A DNA stretch of 64,000 bases from Candidatus Zixiibacteriota bacterium (GCA_036480375.1 JAZGGI010000022.1:27489-91488); one strand, 5' to 3'; shown: positions 16,401-25,989, counted from the first letter of the stretch. Translations and numbers: made by a program. The notes: a model not told the origin generated them from the letters alone.

Positions 16401-17156
16401 TTAAATTATCCCCTTTTGCCTCATCTCCAGTTGCTCATTGAATAACTCGGATACAAGTTCGTTCTGTCGGCGATCATAAAAATCTTTGAGATTGTCAGGA
16501 ATACAGGATAATTCAGGATTGCGGAGAAACTTCGGCAAGTCTTCGGCCAAAATAAATTCCACGCCCGTCATCCATTTCCTCTTGTCGCTATGACGAGCCT
16601 GCCGACAAACGGCAATTACATATGATGGCAGATTTTTTATATTGATATGCGTCAGGTCAATTACCATTAGCGTATTAAGATTGATTTTCTCTTCAGTCGT
16701 CATCAATAAGCCGCCGGCCGAGATATTTATTGTTTTGCTGTCGAGATATTTGACTTTAGAGATATCCAGCGTTTCTTTAATAGGGCGTTTCGGCACGAAA
16801 TATTTTACCGGCATCATTTTATCAAGTCGTACAAATCTCCTCCGCTGCAATCTCTGAACTCGCCCCAGTTCCGTTAGGTGCATTGTTTCGGGCGATTTTG
16901 GATGTAGTTCTTTGAGACGAGCCCTAAACGAATAGGCGGCATCGGCGCGGGTAAAGCGAACCGAAACAATCCTGTTGTTGGCCAGAAGACTATCGCCGTA
17001 CATAAACTCGGGACGACTTATAATCAGTCTTCTATTTTCTATGTCCATAACACGGCACGAATATATACCCTCTTTACCGGTTTCACCCACGGCTATTTGC
17101 AGGCGTTCCCACACCTGGACCTTATTCGCTGTGGTTTTTTTCGTCGATAATGCCAT
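16401..17156 (-). CDS. YcgR-like PilZ protein
   Basis: 251 residues with an N-terminal YcgR-N-like domain (about 10-105) and a PilZ domain with both binding motifs intact (RRRFVR and NISAGG). It is the first of three adjacent PilZ genes and lies two bases from the next. A c-di-GMP-dependent motor brake or flagellar effector is the likely role by family and position. Confidence 0.84.
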   Translation of the reverse strand: MALSTKKTTANKVQVWERLQIAVGETGKEGIYSCRVMDIENRRLIISRPEFMYGDSLLANNRIVSVRFTRADAAYSFRARLKELHPKSPETMHLTELGRVQRLQRRRFVRLDKMMPVKYFVPKRPIKETLDISKVKYLDSKTINISAGGLLMTTEEKINLNTLMVIDLTHINIKNLPSYVIAVCRQARHSDKRKWMTGVEFILAEDLPKFLRNPELSCIPDNLKDFYDRRQNELVSELFNEQLEMRQKGII

Positions 17157-17159
17157 TGA

Positions 17160-18332
17160 CTATTTTGCCTCAGCCAGATTTTTCTTTCCTTGTTTCATCG
17201 CCATTTCAAGTATTTTCCGAGCCAGAGCGGTACGTATTCTATCGCCGCGAATCTCGTTAATAAATTCCTGCCCTGTTTTAATAGTGTTGTTGAAATACTG
17301 GCGAGCCGTGTCATGATCACCAATCTGACGGGATAATTCGGCGATCAAATATGCCGCTTGAAGAGTCGGATTCCCTTTTGCAATCTGTTTACCGGATTCA
17401 AAGGCGGCGATATAGTATTTAACCGCTATTCGTATCGCTTCCATTTCGGAACAGGCGATACCGTCCCAATAACGTCTCAACCCGGATAAAAATTCGGAAA
17501 AACTCCCGCAGTTATAAAATGCTTCACCGGAACCTGAACCTGCCACTACACCCGCGGATGCTTTTGATACCTTCAATTGCACCTTGAGATCGTTTAAGAT
17601 AGCCGTTCCGTTTGAACCCAGATCTTTCAGGCTTTCGATTAATTGAGTATAATTCTCCTTTTCGGATTCAATCTCGCTATTGCTTCCGGCCACCTGGACG
17701 CAATAAGCATCGACTGCGTTTATCAGGTATTCGGTGTTTCGAGATAGTCCCGTCATCCAGTTATTCAAATCATTAATGGCTCTTTCAATGTCATCGATAT
17801 GCATCGGTCGAGGGGCTTTATCCACGGTCGCATTGCCAGCATTCATAAAGCGGAACATCCAGGCGATTCTCAGATAAAATCTTCCCAGATCAAGATGAGC
17901 CGGGTGATCATAGAGTAATTCATCATAAGCGGCCAAAGACATCTTCAAAATGGCGCTTTCATCGGGATATTTTTCATGATCGATTGACTGACCGATCACA
18001 TTAACAAATGAATCACCGGAGGAAAGCTCTTCCATATGATGCTCTTTAATAACTTTCTGGCGGTAGATCCTGAAATTATTATCTTTACTCCATTCCTTGT
18101 AAGCGTTGTTAAATTCACGAGTGTAGAAGCACTTGGAACAAGTGACCGTGAAAAACAGTAAGGGATGATACTTTTGATAACGCGGATTGCGCCATTTGAT
18201 GATAGTCGGACAAAAATCCGTCTGTCGTTCCCCCTCGGTATATGCGCCGACTCTAATGGTCTCAAACTCATTAATCGTCCCGCATACTGGGCATTCAATT
18301 TTCGTTAAAAATAAAGGTGAATCCATGCCCAT
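17160..18332 (-). CDS. DUF2225 family protein
   Basis: 390 residues. The N-terminus has two CxxC pairs (CPVC about 15-18, CSKC about 65-68) likely to bind zinc, and the family's conserved FxTRxFNxAYKEW-like text (YTREFNNAYKEW). The rest is helical and TPR-like (ISRQIGDHDTARQYFNNTI). Function is unknown in the family. AAAGGA lies 7 bases before the first ATG. Its place between the small flagellar-locus proteins and the PilZ genes hints at a link with motility control. Confidence 0.8.
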   Translation of the reverse strand: MGMDSPLFLTKIECPVCGTINEFETIRVGAYTEGERQTDFCPTIIKWRNPRYQKYHPLLFFTVTCSKCFYTREFNNAYKEWSKDNNFRIYRQKVIKEHHMEELSSGDSFVNVIGQSIDHEKYPDESAILKMSLAAYDELLYDHPAHLDLGRFYLRIAWMFRFMNAGNATVDKAPRPMHIDDIERAINDLNNWMTGLSRNTEYLINAVDAYCVQVAGSNSEIESEKENYTQLIESLKDLGSNGTAILNDLKVQLKVSKASAGVVAGSGSGEAFYNCGSFSEFLSGLRRYWDGIACSEMEAIRIAVKYYIAAFESGKQIAKGNPTLQAAYLIAELSRQIGDHDTARQYFNNTIKTGQEFINEIRGDRIRTALARKILEMAMKQGKKNLAEAK

Positions 18333-18362
18333 TTTTTATTCCTTTCTTTTCTCCGGAAATAT

Positions 18363-18803
18363 TCAGGCATTTCCAACGGCTGATATCAATTCCAATTCAT
18401 CTTCTGTCAACGGGAGCTGCTCCAGTAATTCATGATTTGACTTTCCCTCCGCCATTAATCTGCGCGCCTGTCGATAAATTTCTCGCCTGTTTTTCTGCCG
18501 GTCGTCAGATGTAAATACAGGAATTATATTTTCTTCATGCCCCGCTTGCTTTTCGACGATTTCATCTAAGGGAGAGGCCGCACCGCGGGATTTTTTGAGC
18601 GACATAAATTCCGGATTGGGCTGAGTTAAGGCATCAATTTTTTGTCGTGTCCGCGTCTTTACGCGATTGGTGTTATCTTCTGTCGCATTCCCATCTTTGC
18701 GAGCCTGGCGACGATTGACCAGCAGTAAAACAAGCATGGCCACCATCAAATACCCGGCCAGGTTCAGGCCGAATTCAATTAACACATCCTGTGAAAAATC
18801 CAT
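18363..18803 (-). CDS. Single-span membrane protein with DUF6115/DUF2802-like tail
   Basis: 146 residues: one membrane helix (about 12-29), a charged linker, and a C-terminal helical motif (YRQARRLMAEGKSNHELLEQL) resembling the short C-terminal domain of flagellar-locus proteins annotated DUF6115 or DUF2802. GGAAG precedes the ATG. The cytoplasmic tail may bind a partner; function unknown. Confidence 0.65.
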   Translation of the reverse strand: MDFSQDVLIEFGLNLAGYLMVAMLVLLLVNRRQARKDGNATEDNTNRVKTRTRQKIDALTQPNPEFMSLKKSRGAASPLDEIVEKQAGHEENIIPVFTSDDRQKNRREIYRQARRLMAEGKSNHELLEQLPLTEDELELISAVGNA

Positions 18804-18822
18804 TTTGTTACTTCCTTTTTTC

Positions 18823-19116
18823 CTATCCTGTTAAATCAAGGTGACCCGACTGCTCTTTATCGTTTTCGGCGGTCTCATCATTTTTCTTTTTATCCCGCTT
18901 CTTTTCTTTTTTCTCTTTTTCCTTATCGCCTCTAATAATTACCATATCCGTTTCCTGTGTCTCACGTGTTCGTTCCATTTCGGCGGCGGCTTGTTCTTTG
19001 AGAGCGTCGGCAACCTGCCTCTGCCCCATCTCGCCGTGAGATTTCTGGATCTGGTTCATCCTTTCGGCAGCCTGGGTCTTGGCCAGGTTATCCTGCAAAT
19101 CGATGGGACGTACCAT
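18823..19116 (-). CDS. Conserved small flagellar-locus protein
   Basis: 97 residues, soluble, starting MVRPIDLQDNLAKTQAAERM and ending in a Lys/Glu/Asp-rich tail. I recognise the MVRPIDLQDN opening as typical of short proteins next to fliA in several phyla, but no function is known to me. The ribosome site GGAGGAGGT is very strong, so it is probably made in quantity. It follows fliA by 30 bases. Confidence 0.65.
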   Translation of the reverse strand: MVRPIDLQDNLAKTQAAERMNQIQKSHGEMGQRQVADALKEQAAAEMERTRETQETDMVIIRGDKEKEKKEKKRDKKKNDETAENDKEQSGHLDLTG

Positions 19117-19146
19117 AACACCTCCTCCCGCCGGATTTTGGCGGAT

Positions 19147-20019
19147 TTAGGTGAGACCGAATTTCTCGCGAACCATTCCTCGCAACTTAAGAACCGCCTT
19201 GGTGTGAATCTGAGAAACCCGGGACTCCGATATTTTCATTACTTCGCCTATCTCTTTCAGCGTCAATTCCTCGTAGTAATACAAAGCGATCACTAATTTT
19301 TCCTGCTCAGTCAATTTCTCTATGGCATACACTAAAAACGCCTGGAGCTCGCTCCGCTCAAGCTTTTTGAGCGTCGTATTGGCTTTTCCATCTTCGACAG
19401 TCTCAATGCGCGGAACCTGGCGATTATCTTCCTCCCTGAAAATCAATTCATCCAGAGATAGAAGAGCCGTTTTGGAAACATCTTCCAGGGCATAATGCAA
19501 TTCCTGTACATCAACTTTCAGGCTCTTAGCCAGTTCATCATCGTTGGGCGCCCGGCCCATTTTATTTTCAAAATCCAATAGCGCCCGCTCAATTTCTCTA
19601 GCCTTAGCTCGGGTCGATCTTGGCACCCAGTCGAGAGCCCGCAATTCATCAAGAATAGCTCCTCTTATCCGGGGCACGGCATAAGTCTCGAACTTGACGC
19701 CCCGGTCGGGATCAAATTTCTTGAAAGCCTCCGTCAGGCCGATAACTCCGGTATTGATCAGATCGCTCAATTCCACCGACCGAGGGAAATTTATCGCCAT
19801 CCGTCCGGCGACATTTCGCACCAGAGGCAAATAACGATTCAAGAGCTTGCGGCGGATTTCAGGATCCTGACACTTTTGGTATCGGAGCCATTCTCTTCTG
19901 GCTTCCGCGTCGCGCTTTGCCTTTTCCTTCTGGGCGGCGGTTTTCTTGTCATCCTTCGGCTTAGCTTCTGCGGCCTTGGCAATCCCGCGTTGTCTTTTAT
20001 CCTTGACTGTGCTAATCAT
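19147..20019 (-). CDS. fliA: RNA polymerase sigma factor FliA (sigma-28)
   Basis: 290 residues. An Ala/Lys-rich N-terminal extension of about 40 residues precedes region 2 (YLPLVRNVAGRMA, DLINTGVIGL, KFETYAVPRIRGAI), the FliA/WhiG hallmark DELRALDWVPR, region 3 and a region 4 helix-turn-helix (LTLKEIGEVMKISESRVSQI). FliA directs late flagellar genes such as flagellin and is held by FlgM; neither gene is in this window. It follows flhG by seven bases. Confidence 0.95.
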   Translation of the reverse strand: MISTVKDKRQRGIAKAAEAKPKDDKKTAAQKEKAKRDAEARREWLRYQKCQDPEIRRKLLNRYLPLVRNVAGRMAINFPRSVELSDLINTGVIGLTEAFKKFDPDRGVKFETYAVPRIRGAILDELRALDWVPRSTRAKAREIERALLDFENKMGRAPNDDELAKSLKVDVQELHYALEDVSKTALLSLDELIFREEDNRQVPRIETVEDGKANTTLKKLERSELQAFLVYAIEKLTEQEKLVIALYYYEELTLKEIGEVMKISESRVSQIHTKAVLKLRGMVREKFGLT

Positions 20020-20026
20020 TTGTCTG

Positions 20027-20875
20027 CTATTCCTTTATATCGGCCCCTTGCGGGCTTAAGCTTAAGGGTTTGCTATCAAAACTTTCAGTGATTTCAGATT
20101 CCGCCAGTAGCCCGGTAAGAGCCATAAATTGGCGGGCGCTGCGGCAATCGGGGGCGAAATCGAAAACGCTTTTTTGCATCGCCACCGAATCAACCAGGGT
20201 ATTATCGTTTGGAATCCAACCCAGATAGGATGGATTTATCTTAAGGAATTGATTTGTAATCGCCGTAAACTTCCGGTAAATATATTTAATATCCTCCAAC
20301 CGATCTTCGCGATTGATAAGAAGAGCTACTTCGAGATTGGAGTTATTGGTAATCAGGATTTTATAAAGGGCGTAGGTATCGGTCAAAGATGTCAATTCGG
20401 GAGTCGTGATTAATATATTTTTGTCAACGGCGTTTAGTATCAGATAGGTTTGAGGCAATATTCCGGAAGCCGTATCGATAATTATTAAATCATAATTGTC
20501 AAGCATCTCCCGGAGGCGAACCATTGATTTTGCGAGGGCGTTAATTTCCGGTAATTTGATTTCCGTCTTAGCGCCGGCCGACGGCAGGATATCCAACCTA
20601 TCACTGGCTTTGATTACGCAATTTTCAATCTCAGTAATGCCGCCACAAGCATCACCCCAACCATAATCCGAGGCAACATTTGATAGCAAAGCGATATTGC
20701 CCATTTGAAAATCGCCATCGACCAATAGCACTTTTTTACTTTCAGACAGCGCCCGGGCAAGATTATATGATATGATTGATTTGCCCACTCCGCCTTTGCC
20801 CGATGCGACTGATATCATTCCGGCTGTGAGAAATCCCGGCTCGGGCGGTTTTTTAAGGTTCAAACGATTTGACAT
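20027..20875 (-). CDS. flhG: FlhG/FleN (MinD-like ATPase, flagellar number control)
   Basis: 282 residues from the ATG at 20875, chosen because GGGAGGG lies just upstream and the start is one base from the flhF stop; the longer reading overlaps flhF. The deviant Walker A is GKGGVGKS, with LLVDGDFQMGN and the switch II stretch IIIDTASGI. Family members act with FlhF to set flagellar number and position. The C-terminus is short of an obvious membrane helix. Confidence 0.93.
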   Translation of the reverse strand: MSNRLNLKKPPEPGFLTAGMISVASGKGGVGKSIISYNLARALSESKKVLLVDGDFQMGNIALLSNVASDYGWGDACGGITEIENCVIKASDRLDILPSAGAKTEIKLPEINALAKSMVRLREMLDNYDLIIIDTASGILPQTYLILNAVDKNILITTPELTSLTDTYALYKILITNNSNLEVALLINREDRLEDIKYIYRKFTAITNQFLKINPSYLGWIPNDNTLVDSVAMQKSVFDFAPDCRSARQFMALTGLLAESEITESFDSKPLSLSPQGADIKE

Positions 20876-20876
20876 C

Positions 20877-21998
20877 TTAGAATCCCTCCCCTCTGCCGAA
20901 GAGTGATTGCACCAACGGTCGATATTCCGGATAAGCGTCAAATTGTCCGGCTTTGGTACCCGCGCCGACCATTGCAATCGGTAATCCGGTTTGTATCGAC
21001 GCCGTCAAAATTCCTCCCAGGCGATGGGTTTGATCGGTCATAGTCACGGCCAGTTCGGTAAAACCAAGCGGTTGATACGCCAAAAGACATTCCATAAGAT
21101 CCGATGCCCGGAACCACGCCGGGAAAATTCCAACCACCCGATCGGCTCTTATGCGAGCGAGTTTTTCGGCATACAAGGCGATTGATTGAGTGTCGTATCG
21201 ATTTAGGGCGGGAGTATCAATGATTGTTATTTTGTCTTTGCCCAGTGAATCAAGAAGCCCTTTATCGACATGCCGCGGCATGTCGAAGTAATCAACGTCG
21301 AGTATATCAGCGTAAATATGAAACTCCTCCGGTGCGGAGACTTTCACTTGATCGAGAGACGTCAAGTTTACCGGTAATTTTTCATTAGCAATCAGATGAC
21401 CGGCCAGACGGCCCATAGTTGATGTTTTGCCGGAGCCGGAAGGACCGACAAAAACAATTCTATCACCGATTTTAAACCGCTGTTCGGATTTTCGAGAAGG
21501 CAAATTTTCGCATATTAAATCAATCGCCATCGAACGGAGATCATCAAATTCGGCTGATTCCGACATTTTGTCCCGCAATTTGTCTGTTATCTCGCAGGCG
21601 TAATATTCCGGGATATCGGCATCGATCATTGCCGAGAATATTCTTGAAAAATTCCGGGAATAGGTTTGCCGTCTTATAGGCATCTGGAATAAATCCATGA
21701 GGAAATCGAGCTTATGTGTAATGGCTTCGGCCGGAAATGAGGCATTCGAGTTTTTGATCGCTTTTGTGGGAATATCATGAACCGGTCTTTGAACCTGGAT
21801 TGTCTTAGGTTCAGACAGAGTCGCTCGGTCGCCCGATTTATCGACGCAAGCTGTTACTTCAACTCGACCGCCCATCTGTCTTTGCCGGTCGGTTTCAATT
21901 TTTCGGGTTCGGAGAATTACCGCTTCCCCACCCAACTCGCTGCGAACTTTTTTCAAAGCTCCCGCCACCGTATCGGCGGCAAATGATTTAACTATCAT
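20877..21998 (-). CDS. flhF: FlhF, SRP-type GTPase for flagellar placement
   Basis: 373 residues. The N-terminal B domain opens with the family's MIVKSFAADT phrase and contains SELGGEAVILRTR. The GTPase domain has P-loop GPSGSGKTST, but other G motifs are eroded: the usual DTYR activation motif appears as SLDQVK, G3 DTAGR as DTPALN, and G4 TKxD as TMTD. Length and order (flhA-flhF-flhG-fliA) leave the identity secure, though GTP hydrolysis may be altered. It overlaps flhA by 11 bases. Confidence 0.92.
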   Translation of the reverse strand: MIVKSFAADTVAGALKKVRSELGGEAVILRTRKIETDRQRQMGGRVEVTACVDKSGDRATLSEPKTIQVQRPVHDIPTKAIKNSNASFPAEAITHKLDFLMDLFQMPIRRQTYSRNFSRIFSAMIDADIPEYYACEITDKLRDKMSESAEFDDLRSMAIDLICENLPSRKSEQRFKIGDRIVFVGPSGSGKTSTMGRLAGHLIANEKLPVNLTSLDQVKVSAPEEFHIYADILDVDYFDMPRHVDKGLLDSLGKDKITIIDTPALNRYDTQSIALYAEKLARIRADRVVGIFPAWFRASDLMECLLAYQPLGFTELAVTMTDQTHRLGGILTASIQTGLPIAMVGAGTKAGQFDAYPEYRPLVQSLFGRGEGF

Positions 21999-24063
21999 TT
22001 TGCATCTCCACTAATCCGCATGAGACTAATTCTATGTCCCTGTGAATTTCATTGTAAGAGACCACGGTCAACTGCGGCAGGGATACTTCCATCAGCCTGC
22101 GGAAAGCCAATCTTATATTGGGCGAGGTCAGGCAAATCGGATGATGTCCGGCCGTGGATAGCTGCTCCGCCTGTTTGACCGTTTCATTTATCAGCCGCTC
22201 GCTAACCTCCGGCGGCATAACTATCATTATTCCTTGTTTGGTGTTCTGAATGGAATCGGCCAGGAGTTGCTCAACGCTGGGCGATAATGTGAAGCAATGT
22301 ATTTTGCCCTTATCATCTTTGAGCATATCCGATATGCGCCGTCTGAGAGAAATGCGGCAATATTCCGAGAGAACCTCGGCATCTTTGGTGATCGAGGCAT
22401 AATCGCCGACCGTTTCCATGATCGTTCCCAGATCTCGAATCGGGACTCTTTCCGATAGCAGCATTTGCAGAATTTTATGAATCGTCGGCAGCGAAAGGAC
22501 TTCCGGAACGACGCCTTCAACCAGAGTCGGCTGATCTTCTTTCAAAGTATCCAGGAGATGTTTAATATCCTGTCGGGAAATAATCTCGCTGGCATTGCAT
22601 TTGATAATTTCCGTTAGATGGGTTGCCAATACGGCCGACGGTTCAACGACGGTGTATCCCTTAGCCTCGGCCGTTTCCTTAAGATTGGGCACAATCCACC
22701 GCGCTTTGAGTTGGAAGGCCGGTTCGACGGCATCAAACCCCTCAATTTCATCTTCAATATATCCGGGATTAATCGCCATTATGTGATCGGGCATCAATTC
22801 GGCTTTGGCAACGACGAGACCTTTAATCTTGAAGGCATATTCGCTGGGCTGGAGTTGAACATTATCACGTATCCGAATGGCTGGAACAATCATCCCCATA
22901 TCTATCGCCAATTGTTTTCGGATGGTGCTTATTCTATCGAGAAGGTCGCCGCCCTGATTAGTATCGACCATCGGTATCAATCCATATCCGATCTCAACTT
23001 CCAGGGTATCGACTTTGAGAAGGTCTTCGGTTCTTTCTTCGACCAATTTTTCTTCGGATTGTTCTTTAGCCAGTTTCTTCTGTTTCGCCTGTTCTTTGTT
23101 ACCTTTCTCGATCATGAAGGCGACAACCCCCAGAACCGTACCAAGAATTACAAACGGCAGAGTGGGCATACCGGGAACTACTCCGAATATCAGGATAACG
23201 CCGGAAGCCACCATAATCGCTCGCGGCTGTAATCCGAGCTGTTTGGTCAAATCCTTACCCATATTGTTATCAGCCGCGGAGCGGGTAACGATAATACCAG
23301 CCGCCGTGGAAACGATTAAGGCCGGTATCTGCGTCACCAGTCCATCACCGACCGATAACAGGGTATAAGTCTTGAGAGCCTGAGAAACGCTGAGATCGCG
23401 CATGACAATACCGACAATGAAACCGCCAATGACGTTAATCACGGTTATCAGGATACCGGCAATGGCGTCTCCGCGCACAAACTTGGAGGCGCCGTCCATC
23501 GCTCCGTAAAAATCCGCTTCCCGGCTGATTTCCAATCGTCTCTTTCGAGCGTCGTCATCGGATATCAACCCGGCGTTCAAATCGGCGTCAATGGCCATTT
23601 GTTTTCCGGGCATGGCATCGAGAGTAAAACGGGCCGCTACCTCAGAAATTCGGGTAGCGCCTTTCGTGATGACGACAAACTGGATAATAACCAGAATGAA
23701 AAAGATGATGAAACCAACAACGTAATTGCCTTTGACGACAAAATTACCAAATGAATTGATGACCTCACCGGCATATCCCTCGCCCAGAATTAATCGTGTC
23801 GAAGCTACATTGAGAGACAATCGCACCAGCGTAACAATTAAAAGCATCCCCGGGAAAACCGAAAGATCAAGCGGGCTGGTGACATAGAGCGTGGCGATTA
23901 TAATCACAATTGAGAAGGCGATATTAAACGCCAGAGCAAAGTCGAGCAATCCGGGCGGTATTGGTAAAACCAGAACAGCGATAACCGCGACAACCAATCC
24001 GGCCATAGCTATATCACTATGATTAGTGATCGTTTCCAACAGGGAGGTTTTTTGCTCAGGCAC
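21988..24063 (-). CDS. flhA: FlhA, flagellar export gate
   Basis: 691 residues. Eight predicted membrane helices occupy about 1-320. The conserved FHIPEP-type loop is present (ARFTLDAMPGKQMAIDADLNAG) and a cytoplasmic nonamer-ring domain spans about 350-691. It forms the proton-driven export gate with FlhB and FliPQR. It overlaps flhB by 8 bases and flhF by 11, so expression is coupled. Confidence 0.97.
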   Translation of the reverse strand: MPEQKTSLLETITNHSDIAMAGLVVAVIAVLVLPIPPGLLDFALAFNIAFSIVIIIATLYVTSPLDLSVFPGMLLIVTLVRLSLNVASTRLILGEGYAGEVINSFGNFVVKGNYVVGFIIFFILVIIQFVVITKGATRISEVAARFTLDAMPGKQMAIDADLNAGLISDDDARKRRLEISREADFYGAMDGASKFVRGDAIAGILITVINVIGGFIVGIVMRDLSVSQALKTYTLLSVGDGLVTQIPALIVSTAAGIIVTRSAADNNMGKDLTKQLGLQPRAIMVASGVILIFGVVPGMPTLPFVILGTVLGVVAFMIEKGNKEQAKQKKLAKEQSEEKLVEERTEDLLKVDTLEVEIGYGLIPMVDTNQGGDLLDRISTIRKQLAIDMGMIVPAIRIRDNVQLQPSEYAFKIKGLVVAKAELMPDHIMAINPGYIEDEIEGFDAVEPAFQLKARWIVPNLKETAEAKGYTVVEPSAVLATHLTEIIKCNASEIISRQDIKHLLDTLKEDQPTLVEGVVPEVLSLPTIHKILQMLLSERVPIRDLGTIMETVGDYASITKDAEVLSEYCRISLRRRISDMLKDDKGKIHCFTLSPSVEQLLADSIQNTKQGIMIVMPPEVSERLINETVKQAEQLSTAGHHPICLTSPNIRLAFRRLMEVSLPQLTVVSYNEIHRDIELVSCGLVEMQNDS

Positions 24064-25135
24064 GCGCTACTCCTCCCTTGCCCTTTAGTTTATAGATATA
24101 TGCCAGAACTTCAGCTATAGCGCGATAGAGTTCGGCCGGCACATACGAACCTATATCAACCATCTTGAACAATGATCTTGCCAACGGCTTATTTTCAACA
24201 ATCGGGATATCATATTTTTTGGCGATTTGTTTAATCTTCCTGGCGATCAGTCGTTGCCCCTTGGCAACCACCATAGGAGCCGCCATTACATCGGAATCAT
24301 ATTTAAGAGCAACAGCAATAAGAGTCGGGTTGGTCACGACCACATCAGCTTCGGGTACTTCAGAAATCATTCGGCGCCTCGCCATATCCCTCTGCACCTG
24401 CTTAATGCGGCCTTTGAGAACCGGATTTCCATCCGTATCTTTCATTTCTTCGCGGACTTCCTGCTTGGTCATCTTTTGCTGATTGGCAAAATCCCAACGC
24501 TGGAACGCAAAATCGAACAGAGCCAGGATAAACAGTACCGCGGATAATTTTAGCGCCAGAACCAGGGCCAGTTTACCCAGATTGATTCCGAGTTGACCCG
24601 TCGCTTTGGTTCCCACCACAAGGATATCGGGCATCCATCCCGAGATGGTTGTATAAGCGACGATCGCGATTAAAATCGTTTTGACAACATCTCGAACTAA
24701 CTGAACCATCGACCGCTTGGATAGTAGTCGGCCAAAACCTTTAATGATATTGAGCTTATCGAATTTGGGCTCAATTGTTTTGAAAGACATCATGAATCCT
24801 ACCTGCGCGACGTTAATTCCGAAGGCAATAATTGCTACAATCAAAAGAACCGGCCCGACAATAGCGGCGAAATTCATCACTTTATTGGAAAATATTTTAT
24901 GAAAGCTGTCGGGAACAAGAGTCATATTGGGCGCCTCGGTGAACGTATGGCGAATCAAGTCACCCATCTGGTTAAAAATAATGGGACCCATCAAAAACAG
25001 AGTCATAAAGGCAAAACTGACGATAATCACCGAGTTCAATTCCATTGAACGGGCGACCTGTCCTTTTTCACGGGCTTTCTTTAGCTTCCGTGGTGTTGCC
25101 TTCTCTGTTTTTTCCTGTGATGGTTTATCAGCCAT
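24056..25135 (-). CDS. flhB: FlhB, export gate and substrate-specificity switch
   Basis: 359 residues: an N-terminal Lys-rich stretch (EKTEKATPRKLKKAREKGQV), four membrane helices, and the cytoplasmic autocleavage domain. The cleavage loop reads TNPTLIAVALKY: Asn and Pro of the NPTH motif are kept but His is replaced by Leu. FlhB cleaves itself at Asn-Pro to switch from hook to filament export. It starts two bases after fliR stops. Confidence 0.95.
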   Translation of the reverse strand: MADKPSQEKTEKATPRKLKKAREKGQVARSMELNSVIIVSFAFMTLFLMGPIIFNQMGDLIRHTFTEAPNMTLVPDSFHKIFSNKVMNFAAIVGPVLLIVAIIAFGINVAQVGFMMSFKTIEPKFDKLNIIKGFGRLLSKRSMVQLVRDVVKTILIAIVAYTTISGWMPDILVVGTKATGQLGINLGKLALVLALKLSAVLFILALFDFAFQRWDFANQQKMTKQEVREEMKDTDGNPVLKGRIKQVQRDMARRRMISEVPEADVVVTNPTLIAVALKYDSDVMAAPMVVAKGQRLIARKIKQIAKKYDIPIVENKPLARSLFKMVDIGSYVPAELYRAIAEVLAYIYKLKGKGGVARA

Positions 25136-25137
25136 GT

Positions 25138-25944
25138 CTAAATATTCCCGCTCACTTCAAACAGTTTCATCAAATGCGCCATCTCCTTATTGAGGGCGGC
25201 GTTGAAATTGCGCAGGATCATTGAAAAAGCCGGTAGCGACAGGCCTATCAAAAGCAATCCTGTAAAAATTTTCAGAGGAAAGCCCACAATAAAAATATTC
25301 ATCTGGGGCATGGTGCGGGCCAAAACGCCCATCGATACTTCAACCAGAAACACCGTCATCATTACCGGAGCGGCAAATTTGACGGCCAAAATAAACGCGA
25401 ACGAACTGTATTTTATTATCCATTCGCCGACCGCCCCCGATGGTGTTGATAATCCCAGGGGAATCAGTTTGAATGAATCAACCAAACCGCCGATAATGGC
25501 ATGGTGTCCGTTGATGAAAAGAAAGATTAGAGTCGCCAGCAAAAACCACAACTCGCCAAGTATTGAAACCGGCCTGGGTGAGTTGGGATCAACGACATTG
25601 ACCATCGCGAATCCGATTTGATAACCGACTACCGAACCGGCCAACCTCACGCCAATGAACAGTATGGAAAAAATGAATCCGATAAATACTCCAACCAGTA
25701 TTTCTTTAAGACAAAGAATCAGTAAATCGATCAGGCTTTCAGTCAGTGGAAATTGAGCGTTGCTCATAATCGGCAGAAGAACGGTAGCGAACCCTAAAGA
25801 CATTCCCACCGCGAGTTTTTTGGGAATTGATCGATGCGAAAATATCGGGGCGGCGACCATAATCCCCCCTATACGCATCATCAATAGAACAAATAATTGA
25901 ATTTTTTCTGCGCCAAAGTTGACAAAATCCAGCACTCTTCCCAC
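25138..25944 (-). CDS. fliR: FliR, export gate membrane protein
   Basis: 268 residues, about six membrane helices, with the family pattern MMRIGGIMVAAPIFS near the N-terminus and ILGELWFLLATLIFLFINGHH in the middle. The start I read is GTG at 25944; the in-frame ATG two codons earlier is followed by a TAG. It begins a new transcription unit, since a terminator and a sigma-54 promoter lie between it and fliQ. Confidence 0.95.
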   Translation of the reverse strand: MGRVLDFVNFGAEKIQLFVLLMMRIGGIMVAAPIFSHRSIPKKLAVGMSLGFATVLLPIMSNAQFPLTESLIDLLILCLKEILVGVFIGFIFSILFIGVRLAGSVVGYQIGFAMVNVVDPNSPRPVSILGELWFLLATLIFLFINGHHAIIGGLVDSFKLIPLGLSTPSGAVGEWIIKYSSFAFILAVKFAAPVMMTVFLVEVSMGVLARTMPQMNIFIVGFPLKIFTGLLLIGLSLPAFSMILRNFNAALNKEMAHLMKLFEVSGNI

Positions 25945-25972
25945 CTACATTAAAGGTTATCACCCTCACGAA

Positions 25973-25989
25973 TTGCAACCGGTGTGCCG
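25973..25989 (-). promoter_or_regulatory. Sigma-54 promoter upstream of fliR
   Basis: Minus strand reads CGGCAC-ACCGG-TTGCAA. Compared with consensus TGGCAC-N5-TTGCA it has the invariant GG and GC at exactly the right spacing and one mismatch in the -24 box. The start site would fall near 25963, about 20 bases before the GTG. It is placed after the fliQ terminator, as expected for a second flagellar operon. Confidence 0.75.
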
